From UBA3103 sp002365855 (GTDB lineage Bacteria > Bacillota > Desulfotomaculia > Desulfotomaculales > Pelotomaculaceae): 27,529 nt of DNA. A program made the position numbers and the translations under genes. Position 1 is the first letter of the stretch. Each line of letters starts with the position of its first letter. The notes beneath the pieces are model-generated. The model searched no databases. It was given only the letters and a program-made list of their open reading frames with translations, and was not told the origin of the DNA. This document shows, in pieces, positions 1-6,746 of the stretch. Where the stretch lies: NCBI GenBank assembly GCA_030627625.1, contig DAOURR010000028.1, positions 1-27,529 of the forward strand, read 5' to 3'.

Positions 1-5
1 GAAAA

Positions 6-11
6 TGTCAA
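6..11 (-). promoter_or_regulatory. possible -35 box at window edge
   Basis: The minus strand reads TTGACA here, a perfect sigma-A -35 hexamer. The matching -10 would fall outside the window, so this can only be noted as a possible start of a promoter for a gene further left. It lies about 90 nt past the pilin stop codon. Confidence 0.2.
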
Positions 12-100
12 GCCTTTTTGGAATTATCTGGGCCTATTTTAAAAATATTTTTGGGTTATGCACTGGTGTTATTTTCCATCAACTGCATAAGTCCTGTAAG

Positions 101-274
101 TTATAGAAATAGATTTTTAATTTCAATATATTTTGCATTTGTCGTTTGCCCTAAAGTACCCACAATACTAAATAAAGCAATAGCTATTAAAGTTAAAATC
201 AAGGCATACTCTACAAGTCCCTGGCCATTTTCATCTTTATAAAGCTCTCTGATTATTTTATAAATGGATCTCAC
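101..274 (-). CDS. Flp/Fap-type pilin, short
   Basis: A 57-codon ORF beginning at GTG 274. A short charged leader (residues 1-19, ending DENGQG) is followed by LVEYALILTLIAIALFSIVG, one transmembrane helix. The G-x-x-E-Y pattern is the class III prepilin signature recognised by TadV-type peptidases in Flp pilins, which are typically 50-65 aa and are assembled by Tad systems for adhesion. The tail (QTTNAKYIEIKNLFL) is less typical and more charged than usual, so the 3' end could be altered. GTG is the only conventional start because a TAA lies two codons upstream. The SD-like AGGGG overlaps it, and initiation could instead use an ATT at 265. The gene lies 139 nt after the response regulator. 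No other Tad gene is visible in the window. Confidence 0.62.
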   Translation of the reverse strand: MRSIYKIIRELYKDENGQGLVEYALILTLIAIALFSIVGTLGQTTNAKYIEIKNLFL

Positions 275-413
275 CCCTTACACTATGCTCTTCATTCAGG
301 TCAGATACCCTTAGAACGCATCTTCAACCATATGATAACAAATGATTCATTCTATGCCATCAGACCGAGGGTTAAAAATTGAGTTATCCAAAAGTATAAA
401 TGTTATGATATCC

Positions 414-1031
414 TTACATCCCGTGAGCCACTGCGTATAGTGCCGCCTGAGTGCGGTCCTTCATCTCCAGCTTGTCCAGGATGCTGCTGATGTGCTTTTT
501 GACGGTGTGATCGGTAACAAAAAGCTGTCTTGCGATTTCCTTGTTGCTCAGTCCGCGCGCCAGGGCCGTGAGCACTTCGTGTTCCCGTTCTGTTAGAGCT
601 GACAGGCCGTTTTTGCCGTTAATGGGCTGGCTGATCATCAACTGCATCACGACCGGGTCAAAATAGGCGCGGCCCCGCCCCACCAGCCTCAAGGCAGCGG
701 TCATTTCTTCCGGCAGCGCCTCTTTGAGGATATAGCCGTCAATGCCCGCCTCCAACGCCCGCCTGACGTCCTCGGGGTCGGCAAAGGTGGTCAGGACAAT
801 AAACCGGCATCCCGGCGCCAGCGTCCGCAGTTTTTTGATGATGTCAATACCGTACTCTCCGGGCAGGCGCAGGTCGACAAGGGCGATATCCGGCTGAACG
901 CGGCTTAAAAGCTTTGCTGCCTCCATCCCGCTGCCGGCCATACCGGCGAATACGATGTCCTTCTCCTGCTCCAGTATCGCTTTGATCCCCTCACAAACAA
1001 GAGGATGGTCATCAACTACAACGACTTTCAA
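414..1031 (-). CDS. NarL/LiaR-family response regulator
   Basis: A 205-aa two-component response regulator. The receiver domain spans residues 2-120: acidic pair D7-D8, phospho-acceptor D53 (ALVDLRLPG), switch T81 and K103 (ILKEA). A LuxR/NarL-type helix-turn-helix follows at 145-205 (LTEREHEVL, then LSNKEIARQLFVTDHTVKKH). It should bind DNA as a dimer after phosphorylation by the adjacent kinase. I chose the TTG start at 1031: it sits 8 nt after a GGGGGTG Shine-Dalgarno and gives the family's usual MKVVVVDDHPLV start. The reading frame stays open to 1085, but that extension is not domain-like. It overlaps the 3' end of the kinase gene by 20 nt, indicating translational coupling. The target genes are unknown; the adjacent pilin gene is one possibility. 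Confidence 0.93.
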   Translation of the reverse strand: MKVVVVDDHPLVCEGIKAILEQEKDIVFAGMAGSGMEAAKLLSRVQPDIALVDLRLPGEYGIDIIKKLRTLAPGCRFIVLTTFADPEDVRRALEAGIDGYILKEALPEEMTAALRLVGRGRAYFDPVVMQLMISQPINGKNGLSALTEREHEVLTALARGLSNKEIARQLFVTDHTVKKHISSILDKLEMKDRTQAALYAVAHGM

Positions 1032-2784
1032 TTTCAGCACCCCCTGGGAAGTACTTGTCCCCGTCAATTTCAGTGTCAGGCGCAATGCATGTCACTTTAG
1101 TCCCGCAGCCAGGCTCGCTCTCAATGCTAAACCGCCCGTTAAAGGTTTCCACCAAACTGCGCATGTTGGCCAACCCCAGGCCTCTCTGCTTCTGCTCGTC
1201 AACGGCAAATCCTTTTCCGTCATCAGTAATCTGAAGCATAACCTGTGAAGGAGTCATGTTTAACCGAACCTGGACACTTTTGCACCTGCCGTGGCGCAGG
1301 GCGTTGGAGGTCGCCTCCCTGATGATCCGGTAGAGAGCCTTGCGCAGGGCCGGGCTTAACGATTCCTCGGAACCTTCCGGGTAAAACTCCACGGACATAT
1401 TGTTTAACATCGCCAAATCCTCCAAGTAGATGGAAACTCCCGCCGTAAAGACCTTCTCGCCGCGTTTGCTGGGGCTGATCTTGTAGATGGAGGTCCTCAG
1501 GTCTTTGGCGGCCTGGTTTGCCGTCTTCTTGATCAGGCTCAGCTGCTGCTGTACCTCCCTGTCCTGAATAAAAGCACGCTTTTTAGAAATAGAGTGCAGC
1601 GCGTAAACAACGCTGAAAAGCTGCTGGGACACTCCGTCGTGGATCTCATTGGCGATGCGGTTTTGTTCTTCTGCCACCATCAGGCGTGAACCGAGATCCT
1701 CCGCCTTGTAGCGCTCCAGTACTATGGCCACCAGTTCGGCCAGGTAGCTGACCGCGCGGGCCTTATTTTCAATATTCTTATATCCCGAGTAAACCACGTA
1801 CCCCAGCAGTCCAAAACACGTGCTTTCAGACTGTAGCGGAACGCAGATGATCTCTTTCCCCTCAAGAACACTATGCTCCAGGGGCAAGCGGTACACCTGT
1901 GCCTGTCCCTCTTTTACCTGACGCCATACCGCTTCGATGTTCCTTCTCCGGAAGTGGTTCAAAACCCCATCCGGGTCAGCGGTTTCCCACAGGTAGTTGT
2001 ACTGGTCCTGGGCCAGGAAACAGACCCCTGCCAGTGACCCGGTCAACCTTCTGGCATATGTTGCCAGCAGCCTGGCCGACTGGTGAGGGTCCTCTCCTAC
2101 CGAAAAAGATTCCAACGCATGGTACAAGTCAGATACATAGTCAAGCAGCCGCTCAGTTGACTGGTGAGCTTCCGACAGCTTCTCGTAGGCTTCGGATAGC
2201 TGCTTGTTCAGCCTGGCGAAAAGCAGCGCCGCTGTTGTCAGCAATAGGAACACCAGGGAAAACCATGAGTTCTGCATTAAAACCAGGTATATTTTTGCGA
2301 TATCCCCATAGTAAAGGGCACTGATTGCCGCAGCGGCAATCATAATACCAAACATCACCCAGCAGTACAATACCGGCAGCATGCTGAAGGCCATAAACAC
2401 GGGGTTTAAAGCATACCATATAAACGGGCTGGTCACTCCCCCGGTGGGCATCACCAGGCAGGCTATGAAAAGGGAATCTATAATGATCAGCCCGACTATG
2501 TTTGCTGGTGCACTTCTGCTTTTTGTGTAGAGCCGGACCGCGACATAGGAAGTGCTCAGCAGGGCCAGTATAACGGCTATTTTGAATATGAACAGGGATT
2601 CTTCTGAACCCAACAGGTAAAACAGCGATGTCAGAAACCAGGATACGTACCGGAAAAATATCAGCGCCCGCCGGCCTCCCAACACTTCTTTGGAAAGCGA
2701 CGGCATGCGGATCCAAGGAAACCAGTCGCCTTTAACCTCACCTATTTTTTGGATGTCCTTTTGTGAAAAGGCTGCTTTACTCAC
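1012..2784 (-). CDS. membrane sensor histidine kinase, HisKA_3/NarL type
   Basis: A 590-aa sensor kinase. Several transmembrane helices lie between about residues 40 and 192, with a GGVTSPF motif in a loop. A short coiled segment (about 192-220) follows, then a GAF-like domain (about 230-360). The HisKA_3 dimerisation helix contains EEQNRIANEIHDGVSQQLFS with phospho-accepting H382. The HATPase_c domain has an N box (about 486-497, REATSNALRHG), a G1 box DDGKGF (521-526) and a G2 box RGLGLANM (534-541). It autophosphorylates and passes phosphate to the partner regulator. The GTG start at 2784 is preceded at 8 nt by AAAGGGG; a TTG at 2808 is an alternative without a comparable ribosome site. 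The sensed signal cannot be read from the sequence. The layout resembles LiaS/DegS-type kinases but with a GAF module. Confidence 0.93.
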   Translation of the reverse strand: MSKAAFSQKDIQKIGEVKGDWFPWIRMPSLSKEVLGGRRALIFFRYVSWFLTSLFYLLGSEESLFIFKIAVILALLSTSYVAVRLYTKSRSAPANIVGLIIIDSLFIACLVMPTGGVTSPFIWYALNPVFMAFSMLPVLYCWVMFGIMIAAAAISALYYGDIAKIYLVLMQNSWFSLVFLLLTTAALLFARLNKQLSEAYEKLSEAHQSTERLLDYVSDLYHALESFSVGEDPHQSARLLATYARRLTGSLAGVCFLAQDQYNYLWETADPDGVLNHFRRRNIEAVWRQVKEGQAQVYRLPLEHSVLEGKEIICVPLQSESTCFGLLGYVVYSGYKNIENKARAVSYLAELVAIVLERYKAEDLGSRLMVAEEQNRIANEIHDGVSQQLFSVVYALHSISKKRAFIQDREVQQQLSLIKKTANQAAKDLRTSIYKISPSKRGEKVFTAGVSIYLEDLAMLNNMSVEFYPEGSEESLSPALRKALYRIIREATSNALRHGRCKSVQVRLNMTPSQVMLQITDDGKGFAVDEQKQRGLGLANMRSLVETFNGRFSIESEPGCGTKVTCIAPDTEIDGDKYFPGGAEIESRCS

Positions 2785-2826
2785 GCAAAAGACCCCTTTG
2801 TTAAACAAGAAAAATAACTCTTAGAG

Positions 2827-2855
2827 CAAAAAACAGGGAGAACCGGTCAACCCTG
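2827..2855 (-). terminator. candidate intrinsic terminator or leader attenuator before the kinase gene
   Basis: On the minus strand, CAGGG and CCCTG arms (2834-2855) enclose a central ACCGGT palindrome and are followed directly by six T residues (2828-2833). The stem is only 5 GC-rich pairs before mismatches, so it is a modest terminator. It lies 164 nt after the SpoIIM-family stop codon and 43 nt before the kinase GTG, downstream of a candidate promoter. It could therefore attenuate kinase transcription, or act as an operator-like dyad. Confidence 0.4.
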
Positions 2856-2880
2856 CTTTATATCGGAGTTTATACTGATT

Positions 2881-2909
2881 AGTATAGCATTCTAGAATAA
2901 TTCTTGCAT
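2881..2909 (-). promoter_or_regulatory. candidate sigma-A promoter for the kinase-regulator pair
   Basis: An extended -10 (TGC TATACT, -10 hexamer at 2881-2886) is preceded 17 bp upstream by a weak -35 (ATGCAA, 2904-2909). The start of transcription would fall near 2874, giving a leader of about 90 nt that contains the CAGGG/CCCTG dyad. The -35 region overlaps a second dyad, ATGGG and CCCAT (2908-2926), which could be an operator. Confidence 0.42.
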
Positions 2910-2926
2910 GGGAGGTAGTTCCCCAT
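2908..2926. promoter_or_regulatory. dyad, possible operator
   Basis: ATGGG (2908-2912) and CCCAT (2922-2926) form a 19-bp interrupted palindrome overlapping the -35 of the candidate kinase promoter. The position would suit a repressor or autoregulation site. There is no T tract, so it is not a terminator. The regulator that would bind it is unknown. Confidence 0.25.
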
Positions 2927-3018
2927 TTACCAGGACCTTTTTCCTATTATTTATAACAATTTACAAATAATATGTAGCACAAAAGGGATAATTTACTAAA
3001 TTCCCAGCAAAACTGGTG

Positions 3019-3597
3019 TTACAAAAAGCTTCGATGAAGGCTGCGGTTAAAAATAAGGGCGACAGTTACCGCAATGGAAAGACTCGAAATTTCCTTTTTC
3101 CTTAATGCCAGTTCTTGTTCTGTACATAACAAGAGCTTCAGCCCTGCGTTCGACCCTAAAAAGAAAGCAGTTAATTCAAAAGAACCATGCGGCAAGACTC
3201 CCGCTAAAATCCATGATACCGTGTACCCAACGGCGTGCAAATGACTTAATACAGCGCCGATGAGCACCCCGTTCAGGATCAGAAGTATAGCCACGGAAAT
3301 GCCTCTGGTGCGGCGTGCCAGTGCTATGGTCACCAGAACAGCAAATGTGTTTTTTATAAATATTGCCAATGCTGAGGCCATCCGCGTCCCCCCCAGGGTC
3401 TGCGCCATGGTGTCGACTCCTTTGAAACTGGGCTCAAGCAGCGATTTATAGGCTGGAAGGGCAATCAGGGGATGAAAGACGGCGCCAAGCAGCGCCGAAA
3501 GTGTGAATATGGACATGGAAAAAACGAAGAGTTGGGTGTAAGTGTAAGTCCTCTCCCTCATTAATTTTAATTTCAATTCCAATATGCGATATGGCAT
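3019..3597 (-). CDS. SpoIIM-family (stage II sporulation protein M-like) membrane protein
   Basis: A 192-aa membrane protein of the SpoIIM/DUF95 family. The hallmark is VLPHGSFELTAFFLGSNAGL in the second half, matching the family's PHG-x-x-E-L/P motif within a membrane segment. Hydrophobic helices are visible at the start (LFVFSMSIFTLSALLGAVF), the middle (ALAIFIKNTFAVLVTIALA, then AILLILNGVLIGAVLSHL) and the end. SpoIIM acts with SpoIID and SpoIIP in septal peptidoglycan hydrolysis and engulfment of the forespore; other family members have unknown roles. The start is uncertain: ATG 3597 begins the conserved part, and the frame is open to an ATG at 3702 whose extra 35 residues look non-domain. 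It follows cwlD closely, consistent with a sporulation pair. Orthology to spoIIM itself is not proven. Confidence 0.8.
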   Translation of the reverse strand: MPYRILELKLKLMRERTYTYTQLFVFSMSIFTLSALLGAVFHPLIALPAYKSLLEPSFKGVDTMAQTLGGTRMASALAIFIKNTFAVLVTIALARRTRGISVAILLILNGVLIGAVLSHLHAVGYTVSWILAGVLPHGSFELTAFFLGSNAGLKLLLCTEQELALRKKEISSLSIAVTVALIFNRSLHRSFL

Positions 3598-3734
3598 ATC
3601 AACGACAGCACCTGCTCTCCACATAAAAAAATCCGTATATTCAGTATCTTGCACAATATATTTCCACAATATACCATTGATACTAGACTGGCTGCGACTC
3701 ATCCTGGTGGGTACTATGATCCGTCGCCCCGGAT

Positions 3735-4547
3735 TTACGGCTCCTTGATGTCCCGGGGCACCTGCTCCTTAAATGTCTGGATTACTTTTTCCTTTTCTGT
3801 CAGCGTCTGCTCGGCTTCCATCTGGCCAAGGTATTTTACCACACCAGCATAGATACTCCAGGCCGCCCTGTCCAGGTAAGCCTGGTCCAGCAGGAGCTTT
3901 TCGTCACTTTCATTGGTCATGTAGCCTATATCCACGACAACTGCCGGCATCGTGGTGTTTCTGGTCACAAAGTCGTCTACTTCCCTGGGCGGCCCGCCGG
4001 TGTTTTTCAATGTTCTGGCAAGCTCGGAGTGGATGAACTGGGCGACTTTTTTGCCTTCAACCGAGTCTTTCTGGTAATAGACCTGGGCGCCGCGCTGCTC
4101 CTGCGCGGAGGATTCACCTGTATGAATGCTGATGTAAAGATCGGCCCTGTTGTCATTCGCCAGGGCTACCCTATTGAGCAGATCCTCTTTTTTCCTCATG
4201 GTTATACCGACTGTTTCGGGGTTGCTCAGGTCAGTGTCGCTATCCCTGGTCATAATCGCCTGCGAGCCGGCCTGTCCCAGGTGGGAAGCCAGGAGCTTGC
4301 CCACGGCCAGGGTAATGTCCTTTTCCACTGCCCCTTTTTTGCTTACCAGGCCGGGATCCATCCCCCCATGGCCGGGATCAATCACGATAACACGGTTGGC
4401 CACCGCCAGTGACATGGCCGCCACTGAATTCCGGCTGGCCATGTCTTCAAACTGCCGGCTTAAAACGAAAAGCATAAACACAAGGGCAATCAGGGCTGCA
4501 ACATGGCTCGTCCTCACTCTGAATGTTTTTACTATCACCGGAGACAA
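3735..4547 (-). CDS. cwlD: N-acetylmuramoyl-L-alanine amidase, CwlD-like
   Basis: A 270-aa Amidase_3 zinc hydrolase. An N-terminal membrane anchor (about residues 15-32) precedes the catalytic domain. Zinc ligands are visible as H60 (IDPGHGG), E75 (EKDITL) and H142 (YISIHTGESS). The C-terminal catalytic motif reads VVVDIGYMTNESD, so the expected Glu (VEVGFLSN-type) is Asp206. CwlD removes the stem peptide from muramic acid, a step in making muramic delta-lactam in spore cortex. The length and the central TMRKKEDLLNRV segment match CwlD. The TTG start is set by AGGGGG 8 nt upstream. That ribosome site lies in the 3' arm of a strong hairpin. It is followed 32-137 nt later by the SpoIIM-family gene. 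The tail (about 242-270) is charged and variable. Confidence 0.85.
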   Translation of the reverse strand: MSPVIVKTFRVRTSHVAALIALVFMLFVLSRQFEDMASRNSVAAMSLAVANRVIVIDPGHGGMDPGLVSKKGAVEKDITLAVGKLLASHLGQAGSQAIMTRDSDTDLSNPETVGITMRKKEDLLNRVALANDNRADLYISIHTGESSAQEQRGAQVYYQKDSVEGKKVAQFIHSELARTLKNTGGPPREVDDFVTRNTTMPAVVVDIGYMTNESDEKLLLDQAYLDRAAWSIYAGVVKYLGQMEAEQTLTEKEKVIQTFKEQVPRDIKEP

Positions 4548-4602
4548 AAAAATTCCCCCTCCCGGACAACCTTTTTAATAAAAGGTATGCTGCCCGAGGG
4601 GG
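4547..4602 (-). terminator. intrinsic terminator-like hairpin overlapping the cwlD ribosome site
   Basis: On the minus strand CCCCCTC (4596-4602) pairs perfectly with GAGGGGG (4555-4561). An inner ACCTTTT/AAAAGGT stem (4569-4586) adds 7 pairs, and AA plus seven T residues follow. It begins 21 nt after the amj stop codon, so it fits an intrinsic terminator for amj. The 3' arm is also the cwlD Shine-Dalgarno and the T tract contains the TTG start, so the same hairpin would hide the cwlD ribosome site in any read-through RNA. Confidence 0.7.
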
Positions 4603-4623
4603 AAATATGTAAATTTTGGATTA

Positions 4624-5493
4624 TTAAGTTATCAACCTGGTTAAAAATTCCAGCCCCTGCGCCACAGGCTCAAAAATGACCTGGCTGAACAGTGTGCCGA
4701 TCAGGTTGGAAACGGCGAGTAAAAAAATTATCTTCTTGAGCTCCAATTCACTTCTCCGGCCACTGGCGACATCGTCTGTTACCCTGGCCAGTATGGGGTC
4801 AACCATCATTACGTTGACCACGATGGCGGCATTGCCGACAATGGAGGCCATCAGGACCGCGGTGGAGCGGTACTCCGGGAAAAGTGCGCCGGCGTACAGG
4901 CCCGACAGCACATTGGCGGTCCAAAGGCTGTAGCTGGCCAGGTTCCAGTAAATAAACGCGCTGGGAATGGAGATCCTGCTGCGCAGGATCTCCTTCAAAT
5001 TTTTAAAGGAGGTCATCCGGAAAACCAGGATGCCTCTTCCCGGCTTCAGCATTGAAAGGAAGAACATGAAGATCACCCGGAACACCGAGCCGGTTTGGCC
5101 AAAAGCTTTGATTGAATTTGAAAAGGAAGTGACAAAGCTGGGTATAGCCAGGATACCCAGGATCGTGCCGGTAGTGGCGCCCAGCAGGACGAAGCGCAGC
5201 TGGCGGTTCAGGTCCACCAGCGCCTCCCGGTAGACCTCCGTGCTAGTAGGCTCAACAGGGTTTATCTGTAGGGATTGGCTGTACGCGCTTTCAATGGTGC
5301 GCTCCACGGTAGACGCCAGCAGGGGAGCCTGGAGGGTATTGGCAAAGCTCGCCGCCAGGTAGACCACGCTAAAAAGGGAAATAGCAGTGGCCAGGTGCCC
5401 GGTCCTCACGCCGGATAGCCGGGAGGAGCGGGTCAGCGTGTTGATCAGGTTGATAAATGCTGTCAGCAGAAAAACAAAAACTAAGCGGTCCAC
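4624..5493 (-). CDS. amj: Amj-family lipid II flippase (DUF2837)
   Basis: A 289-aa polytopic membrane protein. The N-terminus (LLTAFINLINTLTRSSRLSG, then VRTGHLATAISLFSV and ANTLQAPLLAS) matches the Amj/YdaH family, in which these segments are the most conserved. Members have about six transmembrane helices; here hydrophobic stretches are clear near 1-20, 35-55, 100-125, 140-155, 175-225 and 250-275. In Bacillus subtilis Amj is an alternative lipid II flippase that substitutes for MurJ and is induced by envelope stress. The GTG start at 5493 has GGAGG 6 nt upstream. The gene has a good sigma-A promoter 150 nt upstream and a terminator-like hairpin after it, so it can be its own transcription unit. 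Its position beside cwlD suggests an envelope or spore-wall theme. Confidence 0.85.
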   Translation of the reverse strand: MDRLVFVFLLTAFINLINTLTRSSRLSGVRTGHLATAISLFSVVYLAASFANTLQAPLLASTVERTIESAYSQSLQINPVEPTSTEVYREALVDLNRQLRFVLLGATTGTILGILAIPSFVTSFSNSIKAFGQTGSVFRVIFMFFLSMLKPGRGILVFRMTSFKNLKEILRSRISIPSAFIYWNLASYSLWTANVLSGLYAGALFPEYRSTAVLMASIVGNAAIVVNVMMVDPILARVTDDVASGRRSELELKKIIFLLAVSNLIGTLFSQVIFEPVAQGLEFLTRLIT

Positions 5494-5513
5494 AGATGCC
5501 TCCGTACACTTGA

Positions 5514-5600
5514 TTAAGGCAGCTCACTCTCAATAAATACCACTAAAACATAATCGTTAAGCCTGACCAGGCGAGCCATAATAACATTTTTATCTAACAC
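5514..5600 (-). CDS. possible 28-codon leader ORF upstream of amj
   Basis: A small ORF begins at GTG 5600 (or the adjacent TTG 5603) after a strong purine-rich ribosome site (AAAGGGGGGCGGG) and ends at TAA 20 nt before the amj start. The peptide begins MLDKNVIMARLVRLNDYVLV and is amphipathic, with a hydrophobic second half. It sits in the leader of the predicted amj promoter transcript. It could be a regulatory leader peptide or a small membrane-associated protein. I do not recognise it, and it may be chance. Confidence 0.35.
   Translation of the reverse strand: MLDKNVIMARLVRLNDYVLVVFIESELP
5561..5572. repeat. short inverted repeat in the amj leader
   Basis: GCCTG-AC-CAGGC, a perfect 5-bp inverted repeat with a 2-nt centre, lies inside the candidate leader ORF. 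As RNA the loop is too tight for all five pairs to form. A DNA operator is the alternative reading. Confidence 0.2.
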
Positions 5601-5640
5601 CAAGCCCGCCCCCCTTTATCCTTTCCGCCAGCCGTCTGGT

Positions 5641-5669
5641 ATGATAATCAAAATACCTCTTGTAGTCAA
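5641..5669 (-). promoter_or_regulatory. sigma-A promoter for amj
   Basis: TTGACT (5664-5669), a 17-bp spacer and TATCAT (5641-5646) match the sigma-A consensus at 5 of 6 positions in each hexamer. Transcription would start near 5634, giving a leader of about 140 nt before the amj GTG. It lies 40 nt after the rpsI terminator, where a new unit is expected. Confidence 0.7.
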
Positions 5670-5709
5670 TATTTAAATATCTTATTAATTATAACATACA
5701 AAACAATAC

Positions 5710-5736
5710 AAAAAAAGGAAGGGATTTCCTTCCTTT
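5710..5736 (-). terminator. intrinsic terminator of rplM-rpsI
   Basis: AAGGAAGG and CCTTCCTT arms (5728-5735 and 5715-5722) form an 8-bp stem with a 5-nt loop on the minus strand. A run of T residues (A's at 5711-5716 on the plus strand) follows directly. It lies about 10 nt after the rpsI stop codon. It ends the ribosomal transcription block of this window. Confidence 0.9.
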
Positions 5737-5742
5737 CTCTTG

Positions 5743-6135
5743 TTAACGTTTGGAAAACTGGGGGGCGCGCCGGGCCTTCTTGAGGCCGTATTTCCTGCGC
5801 TCTTTCATCCGCGGGTCTCTGGTCAGATAGCCCGCTTTCTTTAACGGGGGCCGAAGGTTGGGGTCCGCCTGGACCAACGCCCGCGCGATACCCATCTTGA
5901 TTGCCCCGGCCTGTCCGCTGATACCCCCGCCCAGGACCTTGGCCTGGACGTCAAACCGCGCAGCTGCGCCCGTCAGTTCGATGGGCTGGCGCACGACCAT
6001 TTCCAGCGTCTTGCGGGGAAAGTATTCGTCAATCGACCTGTTGTTGATGATTACCCTGCCCTCACCGGGCACCAGGTACACTTTCGCTATTGCGTTTTTC
6101 CTGCGGCCGGTGCCGTAAAACATAACCTGTGCCAA
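5743..6135 (-). CDS. rpsI: 30S ribosomal protein S9 (uS9)
   Basis: A 130-aa S9 protein, a full-length small-subunit protein of the 3' major (head) domain whose C-terminal tail reaches the P-site tRNA anticodon. Diagnostic segments are YGTGRRKNAIAKVYLVPG at the start, VLGGGISGQAGAIKMGIARA in the middle, and the conserved tail KKARRAPQFSKR ending in SKR. The start is TTG 6135, 8 nt after AGGAGG, giving the usual MAQV- beginning; an ATG between the two is out of frame. It follows rplM by 20 nt, the near-universal rplM-rpsI pair, and ends at a strong terminator. Confidence 0.98.
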   Translation of the reverse strand: MAQVMFYGTGRRKNAIAKVYLVPGEGRVIINNRSIDEYFPRKTLEMVVRQPIELTGAAARFDVQAKVLGGGISGQAGAIKMGIARALVQADPNLRPPLKKAGYLTRDPRMKERRKYGLKKARRAPQFSKR

Positions 6136-6155
6136 TGCATTTTCCTCCTTATTCC

Positions 6156-6590
6156 CTACACCAGCTGCCAGGCTTCGGGCCTCTGCGCCTGATGGGGATG
6201 TTCCGGGCCTTTGTATACTTTAAGCTTCCTGAACATGGCGGCTCCCAGCCGGTTGTGCGGGAGCATGCCCTTGATGGCTCTTTCCACGGCCATCTCCGGC
6301 CGTGTCTTCATCAGGGTCTCGTAGCTGGTGACTTTTAGGCCGCCGGGGTACCCGGAGTGCCTGATGTATTTTTTATTCTGCAGCTTGTTTCCCGTTAAAA
6401 CGATTTTGGCGGCGTTGATAACAATGACGTTATCCCCGGTATCAACGTGCGGAGTAAAGTCGGGCTTGTGTTTTCCACGCAAAATCCTGGCAGCTTCCAC
6501 AGCCAGCCTGCCCAGGACCTTACCTTCAGCGTCGAGGACATACCATTTGCGATCTTTCATATCCTCAGCCCGGGCCATAAAGGTCTTCAT
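6156..6590 (-). CDS. rplM: 50S ribosomal protein L13 (uL13)
   Basis: A 144-aa L13, an early-assembling large-subunit protein that binds 23S rRNA domain II. The family signatures KWYVLDAEGKVLGRLA, RGKHKPDFTPHVDTGDNVIV and the C-terminal MLPHNRLGAAMFRKLKVYKG with PEHPHQAQ are all present. ATG 6590 is preceded 10 nt upstream by AAGGAGGG. The gene has its own consensus promoter with a leader of about 50 nt. Firmicutes often regulate rplM through a short L13-binding leader, so autoregulation is plausible, but I cannot confirm the fold. Confidence 0.98.
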   Translation of the reverse strand: MKTFMARAEDMKDRKWYVLDAEGKVLGRLAVEAARILRGKHKPDFTPHVDTGDNVIVINAAKIVLTGNKLQNKKYIRHSGYPGGLKVTSYETLMKTRPEMAVERAIKGMLPHNRLGAAMFRKLKVYKGPEHPHQAQRPEAWQLV

Positions 6591-6649
6591 AAAAGATTTT
6601 CCCTCCTTAAGAGTACAGCAGCGTGAGCTCAGAAAAAGCCACGATCAAA

Positions 6650-6678
6650 ATTATATTATAAAGCTTTTGCAGTGTCAA
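6650..6678 (-). promoter_or_regulatory. consensus sigma-A promoter for rplM-rpsI
   Basis: TTGACA (6673-6678), exactly 17 bp, then TATAAT (6650-6655): both hexamers match the consensus fully. Transcription should start near 6643, leaving a short leader of about 50 nt before rplM. It separates rplM-rpsI from the end of the long superoperon. An offset TATAA just upstream gives the wrong spacing. Confidence 0.88.
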
Positions 6679-6746
6679 GAATAACCATTAAGCGTGCCAT
6701 AGTCTGCCTGCGCCGGGCGCTTGCGCGAAGTAGGATATTGCGGGAC

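Noticed and set aside
18..242. Plus-strand ORF of 74 codons at the left end
   Set aside because: The opposite strand encodes a peptide with a clear Flp prepilin signature, which explains this stretch better.
1899..2324. Plus-strand ORF opposite the histidine kinase
   Set aside because: It has no ribosome site and no recognisable domain, and the opposite strand encodes an intact kinase.
3598..3702. Longer N-terminus for the SpoIIM-family protein
   Set aside because: The extra 35 residues are polar and unlike the family, and the upstream ATG has no good ribosome site; it is left as an alternative in the gene entry.
6679..6746. Intrinsic terminator after truA
   Set aside because: GC-rich repeats (GCGC, GCGCC) are present but there is no stable stem followed by T residues on the minus strand.
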